A stretch of 17,141 nucleotides of DNA from the NCBI GenBank assembly GCA_036396755.1, contig DASWKG010000084.1, forward strand, positions 1 to 17,141. The letters are read 5' to 3'. Position numbers and translations under genes: made by a program. The DNA comes from DASWKG01 sp036396755 (GTDB lineage Bacteria > Actinomycetota > UBA4738 > CALAEC01). The notes beneath the pieces were generated by a model. It worked only from the letters and a program-made list of their open reading frames with translations, made no database searches and was not told the origin of the DNA. Of this stretch, positions 13,343 through 17,141 are shown piece by piece (position 1 is the stretch's first letter; each line of letters starts with the position of its first letter).

Positions 13343-13371
13343 CTCATCCGCGCTCGTGAACTCGTGAACAC
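13339..13371 (-). CDS. Possible ten-codon upstream ORF coupled to rex
   Basis: GTG at 13371 opens a frame encoding VFTSSRARMR whose TGA overlaps the rex ATG as ATGA. Its GTG lies seven bases after a TACCAT box, so it would be the first codon of a leaderless mRNA, feeding ribosomes into rex, which lacks a good Shine-Dalgarno. The arrangement is seen; translation is not shown. Confidence 0.35.
   Translation of the reverse strand: MFTSSRARMR
13353..13368. repeat. Tandem 8-base repeat at the predicted rex transcription start
   Basis: CTCGTGAA occurs twice head to tail on the plus strand. Each copy contains the GTGAA half of a Rex operator, but the copies are in direct, not inverted, orientation. 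It may be a degenerate autoregulatory site or only coding sequence of the short ORF. Confidence 0.4.
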
Positions 13372-13378
13372 CGGCCGG

Positions 13379-13384
13379 ATGGTA
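13379..13384 (-). promoter_or_regulatory. Candidate -10 box for rex (TACCAT)
   Basis: TACCAT on the minus strand ends seven bases before the GTG at 13371, matching exactly the layout at hemB and the glutaredoxin-like gene. It would start the rex transcript 29 bases before the rex ATG. Confidence 0.5.
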
Positions 13385-13403
13385 CACCCGGACCCCCCGA
13401 TTC

Positions 13404-13640
13404 TCAATCGCGCAAGCGCTCGAGGAGGGCGGCGGGGTCGACCACGGTCTCGAAGGCCTCCTCCCCGTCGACGAGCAGCACCGGCACCCGCAGGCCGTAC
13501 TCCCGCTCGAGTGGGTCGTCGCCGTCGACGAAGACCTCCTCGAAGGCGAACTCGGCCGCCTCCCGGAGGGAATCGACGACCTCCCGCGCCTCGTCGCAGA
13601 GCCCGCAGGTCGTCCTCGAGTACATCGTGAGGCGGCGCAC
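13404..13640 (-). CDS. Small glutaredoxin-like thioredoxin-fold protein
   Basis: This 78-residue protein has the fold and motif of the short glutaredoxin-like (DUF836 type) family: RRLTMYSRTTCGLCDEA with redox cysteines C12 and C15, and the cis-proline in RVPVLLVDGEE (P53). It is probably a cytoplasmic thiol-disulfide protein; its partner is unknown. The GTG at 13640 matches the family N-terminus; an internal ATG at 13625 would remove the first strand. A TACCAT box ends seven bases upstream and no Shine-Dalgarno is seen. It is the first gene of the leftward heme cluster, 61 bases before rex, and is divergent from the sigma factor gene. Confidence 0.88.
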   Translation of the reverse strand: MRRLTMYSRTTCGLCDEAREVVDSLREAAEFAFEEVFVDGDDPLEREYGLRVPVLLVDGEEAFETVVDPAALLERLRD

Positions 13641-13647
13641 GAGTGGG

Positions 13648-13653
13648 ATGGTA
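13648..13653 (-). promoter_or_regulatory. Candidate leaderless -10 box for the glutaredoxin-like gene (TACCAT)
   Basis: TACCAT ends seven bases before GTG 13640. The nine bases CCTACCATC here also occur at hemB (8074-8082), which argues for a shared promoter element rather than chance. Confidence 0.5.
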
Positions 13654-13656
13654 GGG

Positions 13657-13662
13657 GATACT
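13657..13662 (+). promoter_or_regulatory. Candidate -10 box for the sigma factor gene (GATACT)
   Basis: GATACT lies six bases before the GTG at 13669 and only three bases from the divergent TACCAT box, so two leaderless promoters may abut here. The match to TATAAT is four of six. Confidence 0.3.
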
Positions 13663-13668
13663 GCCGCC

Positions 13669-14214
13669 GTGGCGGAGTCGGACCCGGAGCTCGTCCGCAG
13701 GGTCCAGGCGGGCGATCGAGAGGCGTTCACCGAGCTGTACGGCCGGTACGCGCCGGCGGCGTACGGCCTGGCCCTGCGGGTCCTCCGTCAGCCGGGCCTC
13801 GCCCAGGACGTCGTGCACGACGCGTTCGCCGCGATCTGGGGCGCGCCCGAGATCTACGACCCGGCCCGGGGGGCGTTCCGCTCGTTCCTGCTCTCGCTCG
13901 TCCACCACCGTGCGGTCGACGTCGTCCGGCGCGAGGAGCGCCTGCGCGACCGGGAGCGGCGGGTGAACCTCGAACCGGCCCCGAACGAAGACTGGGGTGA
14001 GGCCGTCTTCGAAGCCGCGGACCTCGCCGACCGGCGCCGGGACGTCCGGCGGGCACTGGCGGAGCTGTCCCCCGAGCAACGAGAGGTCATCGAGCTGGCG
14101 TACTTCCAGGGATACACGCAGGCGAGGATCGCCGCCGAGCGCGGCATCCCCCTCGGCACGGTCAAGACCCGTACGCTTGCGGCGATGCGCAAGCTGAGGA
14201 GCCTGCTCTCGTGA
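13669..14214 (+). CDS. ECF-type RNA polymerase sigma factor
   Basis: This 181-residue protein has sigma region 2 (about 20-90, with QDVVHDAFAAIW and the region 2.4 helix RAVDVVRRE) and region 4 (about 127-178, LSPEQREVIELAYFQGYTQ, then the recognition helix IPLGTVKTRTLAAMRKLR). Regions 1 and 3 are absent, as in ECF factors; the type resembles SigK. The GTG at 13669 gives a compact N-terminus and has a -10-like box six bases upstream; in-frame GTG 13627 and ATG 13648 are alternatives but would extend into the promoter of the divergent gene. Its stop overlaps the anti-sigma start (GTGA). Confidence 0.93.
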   Translation: MAESDPELVRRVQAGDREAFTELYGRYAPAAYGLALRVLRQPGLAQDVVHDAFAAIWGAPEIYDPARGAFRSFLLSLVHHRAVDVVRREERLRDRERRVNLEPAPNEDWGEAVFEAADLADRRRDVRRALAELSPEQREVIELAYFQGYTQARIAAERGIPLGTVKTRTLAAMRKLRSLLS

Positions 14215-14927
14215 GCTGGGACCACGACCGCGTGGAGGAGCTGCTGGCCGGGCACGTCCTCGGCGCGCTCGACAGCGAAGACGCGGAGCTGGCCGAGCGG
14301 GCGCTCGTCGAGCACGTCCCCGGATGCGAGCGCTGCGCGAGCGCGCTCCACGACCTGCGCGGCATCGCCGGCGACCTGGCGCTCGCCGCACCCGCCGTCG
14401 CGCCGTCCCCCGGCCTCGAGGGCCGGCTGCGCGCCACGATCGAGGGGGTGCCCACCCGGCGGCGGACGCCGTGGCTGGTCGGCGCCGCCGCCGCTGCCGT
14501 CGCGGTGGCCGGCCTCTCCGGCTGGAACGTCACGCTGGCGGGACGCCTCTCCGAGGCGGAGACCCGGCAGGCCTGGCTCGCCGACGCGGTGTCGGCGTTC
14601 GGTCATCCCGATGCCGAGGTGCTGCAGCTCGAGGGCTCCTCCTCCGCCCGCATCAACGTGTGGTTCGTGCGGGGCGAGCAGCGGATGTACCTCGTGGCAT
14701 CCAACATGGAGCACCCCGGCGAGGACGTCTACAAGGTGTGGGTCGTCGACGGCGACACCGCCCACGGCGAGGGGTCGTTCGTCCCCGAGGATGGCGTCGG
14801 GATGGTGCCGGTCGACGTGTCGCCCGGCGACGTCGACCTGGTGATGGTCACGCGAGAGGCCGTCTCGGACGGGCCCACACCCACGGCCTCGCCGATCGCC
14901 TCCGCCACGTTCGCGCCCGCCGGCTAG
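14211..14927 (+). CDS. Transmembrane anti-sigma factor, RskA-like
   Basis: This 238-residue protein has an N-terminal zinc-type anti-sigma domain with H35-x3-C39-x2-C42, one transmembrane helix (about 87-105, PWLVGAAAAAVAVAGLSGW) and an exported domain (about 110-220) typical of the RskA C-terminal family, including DVYKVWVVDGD. It should hold the preceding sigma factor at the membrane until an outside signal triggers proteolysis. The GTG start overlaps the sigma stop, so the two are translationally coupled. Its stop shares the palindrome CTAG (14924-14927) with the stop of the gene on the other strand. The signal and regulon are not evident. Confidence 0.92.
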   Translation: MSWDHDRVEELLAGHVLGALDSEDAELAERALVEHVPGCERCASALHDLRGIAGDLALAAPAVAPSPGLEGRLRATIEGVPTRRRTPWLVGAAAAAVAVAGLSGWNVTLAGRLSEAETRQAWLADAVSAFGHPDAEVLQLEGSSSARINVWFVRGEQRMYLVASNMEHPGEDVYKVWVVDGDTAHGEGSFVPEDGVGMVPVDVSPGDVDLVMVTREAVSDGPTPTASPIASATFAPAG

Positions 14928-15607
14928 GCAGGCGATCGGGCCGGGCGGACGGCGACGAGGAATCCCCAGTACATGACCGCCGCGCCCGAGGCGAGCGCCA
15001 CGGAGAAGAGCGGCTCGTTGCCGTAGGCCGCGCCGACGCCCGACCCGATCGCGACGATCGTCGCCCCGAGCGCGACGAGGCCCGTCCCGGCCGCGCGGCG
15101 GCGCAGGACCTCGCTGCGGCGCATCCGCCCCGTCGACCAGACCGCGCCGGCGAGCAGCAGCACGTAGCCCGTCCAGCCGTAGTACTGCGCGAGGCGGTGC
15201 GGCGTGCTGCCGTCGCCGAACACGTCCTTGCCGAGGGGGAACCCCTCCGCGAGCGCCGTCGCCCGCACCGGCGCGGTCCAGACCTCGGCCGCCCCCCACG
15301 CGGTCGCCACGAGCAGGAGGACGAGGACGACGTTCGCGATCGCCCGCTTCGGCGCCAGCAGGTAGACCTCGCCCTGCGCGAGGAAGGGGACGTTCAGCAC
15401 CGCGCCGAAGAGCCAGTAGATGCGGAACTCGCCCGCGGTCCAGCCGCCGCGGAGGCCGAGCGCGAACGCCACCGACGCGGCGGCGAACATCAGCATCGCG
15501 ACCGCCCAGACGCCCTCGTGCGGGGCGCGGCGGCGAACGAACCTCGCCAGGAGGTGCGCCCCGAACGCCAGCGACACGAGCGCCGCGGCGATCGGGAAGA
15601 CGATCAT
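14924..15607 (-). CDS. Seven-helix integral membrane protein of unknown function
   Basis: I do not recognise this 227-residue protein. Seven hydrophobic segments can be counted, at about residues 2-22, 33-52, 62-83, 88-110, 140-158, 171-192 and 198-217, joined by short Arg-rich loops. Residues FRIYWLFGAVLNVPFLAQGEV in the third helix stand out for polar and aromatic residues. The layout resembles the membrane sensor half of some histidine kinases, but no catalytic domain follows. Its ATG overlaps the stop of the acyl-CoA ligase (ATGA), so the two are cotranscribed. A role in lipid handling or sensing would be a guess. Confidence 0.8.
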   Translation of the reverse strand: MIVFPIAAALVSLAFGAHLLARFVRRRAPHEGVWAVAMLMFAAASVAFALGLRGGWTAGEFRIYWLFGAVLNVPFLAQGEVYLLAPKRAIANVVLVLLLVATAWGAAEVWTAPVRATALAEGFPLGKDVFGDGSTPHRLAQYYGWTGYVLLLAGAVWSTGRMRRSEVLRRRAAGTGLVALGATIVAIGSGVGAAYGNEPLFSVALASGAAVMYWGFLVAVRPARSPA

Positions 15608-17115
15608 CCGCGGAACATGCGGCGGAGGACCTTGCCGGTGGGGTGCCGCGGGAGGCGCTCCGCGAACTCCACGTCCCGGGGCAGCTTGAACCGCGCGAGG
15701 CGGTCCCGGCAGTGCTCGAGCACCTCGTCCTCGGTCAGGGCCGCGCCGGCACGCGGCACGACGATCGCCTTCACCGCCTCACCCGTCCGCTCGTCGGGGA
15801 CGCCGATCACCGCGCACTCGGCGACCTTCGGGTGGGAGGCGATCGCCTCCTCGACCTCGCGCGGGAAGACGTTGAACCCCGAGACGATCACGAGGTCCTT
15901 CGACCGATCGACGAGGAACAGGTAGCCGTCCTCGTCGCGGTAGGCGATGTCGCCGGTGCGGAACCAGCCGTCGGTGAACACCGCCTCGCTCTCCTCCGGC
16001 TTCCGCCAGTAGCCCGAGAACACGTTGGGGCCGCGCACCACCACCTCGCCGGGGTCGCCCGGCACCACCTCCTCGCCGTCCTCGTCGAGGATCCGGACCT
16101 CCAGGCCCGGAAGCGGCATCCCGATCGAGTCGCCCTTCGCCACCGAGCCGAGCGCGTTCGTCGTGACGACCGGCGCGGTCTCGGTGAGGCCGTAGCCCTC
16201 CCAGATCGTCACCCCGAACCGCTCGCGGAAGCCGTCGAGGATGCGCGCGGGGAGCGGCGCCGCCCCCGAGACCGCCAGCCGCACCGAGGAGAGGTCGAAC
16301 TCCCCGCCCTCGGCCGCCGCGAGCCACGCCTGGTACATCTGCGGCACGCCGGCCAGCACGGTGACACGCTTCCGCTCGACCACGCGCAGTGTCTCGGCCG
16401 GGTCGAACCGCTCGACGAGCACCATCGTCGCCCGCTCCGACAGCGCGACGTCGAGCGTCGCGTTCAGCGCGTAGATGTGGAAGAGCGGGAGCACGAGCAG
16501 GATCACGTCGGACTCGGCCTCCTTGAGCGCCGGCACCTCGCTCACCTGCTCGAGGTTCGCGAGGAGGTTGCCGTGCGTGAGCATCGCGCCCTTCGGATCG
16601 GCCGTGGTCCCGGAGGTGTAGGCGATCACGGCCGGGTCGTCGCGGTCCAGCTCGACCGACGGGGCGGACCCCGCGCGGTCGAGCAGCTCGTCGAGCGACC
16701 TCGTCCCCGCGGGCGCCGGCGGCGGGCCGACCACCAGGATGTGCTCGAGCGCCGGCAGCCTGTCGCGGACGGCGAGCACGGCGGGGAGGTGCGAGATCTC
16801 CACCACCGCGACCTTCGCCTCGGCGTCGGCGAGGATGAAGCCGAGCTCCGGGGGAGTCAGCATCACGTTCAGCGGAGCGACCACCGCTCCCGCACGGAGG
16901 GCGCCGTGCATCGCGTGGATGAACTCGGGGATGTTGCCGAGGAGCAGGGCCACGCGGTCGCCCTTTCGGACGCCGAGGTCGTGGAGCACCGCGGCCGTGC
17001 GGGACACCCACTCGTCGAGCTCGCGGTAGGAGATCGCGCGGTCCCGGAAGAGCACGGCCGCCTTGTCGGGGACGGCGGCCGCGGCGTCGCGGATCAGGTC
17101 GGGAAGGGCGCTCAT
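15604..17115 (-). CDS. Acyl-CoA synthetase (AMP-forming, long-chain fatty acid type)
   Basis: This 503-residue member of the adenylate-forming family activates a carboxylic acid, probably a fatty acid, as acyl-AMP and then acyl-CoA. The ATP loop is AYTSGTTADPKGAMLTHGN (165-183). GYGLTETAP (307-315), the FRTGDIAYRDEDGYLFLVDR hinge region (around 386-404), VSGFNVFPREVEE and the C-terminal catalytic lysine K495 in PTGKVLRR are intact. There is no signal or membrane helix. Substrate length cannot be read from sequence. The ATG at 17115 has no clear Shine-Dalgarno in the 26 bases available upstream. The seven-helix membrane protein gene follows in the same transcript. Confidence 0.93.
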   Translation of the reverse strand: MSALPDLIRDAAAAVPDKAAVLFRDRAISYRELDEWVSRTAAVLHDLGVRKGDRVALLLGNIPEFIHAMHGALRAGAVVAPLNVMLTPPELGFILADAEAKVAVVEISHLPAVLAVRDRLPALEHILVVGPPPAPAGTRSLDELLDRAGSAPSVELDRDDPAVIAYTSGTTADPKGAMLTHGNLLANLEQVSEVPALKEAESDVILLVLPLFHIYALNATLDVALSERATMVLVERFDPAETLRVVERKRVTVLAGVPQMYQAWLAAAEGGEFDLSSVRLAVSGAAPLPARILDGFRERFGVTIWEGYGLTETAPVVTTNALGSVAKGDSIGMPLPGLEVRILDEDGEEVVPGDPGEVVVRGPNVFSGYWRKPEESEAVFTDGWFRTGDIAYRDEDGYLFLVDRSKDLVIVSGFNVFPREVEEAIASHPKVAECAVIGVPDERTGEAVKAIVVPRAGAALTEDEVLEHCRDRLARFKLPRDVEFAERLPRHPTGKVLRRMFRG

Positions 17116-17141
17116 GCGGCGTGGTCCGGGCGAGCGGGCGG

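Noticed and set aside
1..17141. CRISPR arrays, insertion sequences, attachment sites, tRNA or rRNA genes
   Set aside because: No regularly spaced repeats, transposase or integrase frames, long terminal repeats or RNA gene cores were seen on either strand by eye.

Overview
The window is very GC-rich (about 70% judged by eye) and densely packed, with GTG, TTG and possibly CTG starts and many ATGA/GTGA gene overlaps. A Rex repressor, an ECF sigma/RskA-type anti-sigma pair, heme synthesis through glutamyl-tRNA, and a Tat-type Rieske protein all point to an actinomycetote. The split cytochrome b suggests a deep-branching, probably uncultivated lineage rather than a Streptomyces/Mycobacterium relative. 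That placement is inference; no rRNA is present.

Region 1 (1-5817) is respiratory. It begins with the tail of a cupredoxin and a leftward ccdA (cytochrome c biogenesis). A rightward operon of eight genes follows: a small two-helix membrane protein, a two-cluster ferredoxin, a b6-like cytochrome b, a separate subunit IV-like cytochrome b C-terminal half with a long Ala/Pro extension, a Rieske protein, a membrane-anchored monoheme cytochrome c, an unrecognised membrane protein, and a 37-residue single-helix protein with a near-perfect ribosome binding site. An almost ideal Rex operator (TGTGAACGGCTTCACA) lies between ccdA and this operon.

Region 2 (5801-13640) is mostly the leftward heme cluster. 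Reading leftward it is glutaredoxin-like gene, rex, hemA, hemC, hemD, then hemB, hemL. Two rightward genes for exported proteins of unknown function (a secreted protein with a WPPNHK motif and a lipoprotein) are wedged between hemD and hemB.

Region 3 (13669-17115) holds an ECF sigma factor with its zinc-motif transmembrane anti-sigma factor, then a convergent leftward pair: an acyl-CoA ligase and a seven-helix membrane protein.

The regions appear connected. Rex, encoded in the heme operon, probably reads NADH/NAD+ and acts at the operator in front of the cytochrome operon and ccdA, while the surrounding genes supply heme for those cytochromes. Several starts (hemB, the glutaredoxin-like gene, hemA, the sigma factor and a tiny ORF before rex) have a TACCAT-like -10 box 6-7 bases upstream, the layout expected for leaderless mRNAs. 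The strongest candidate for something undescribed is the ferredoxin-containing, b6f-like operon with its unassigned membrane subunits.
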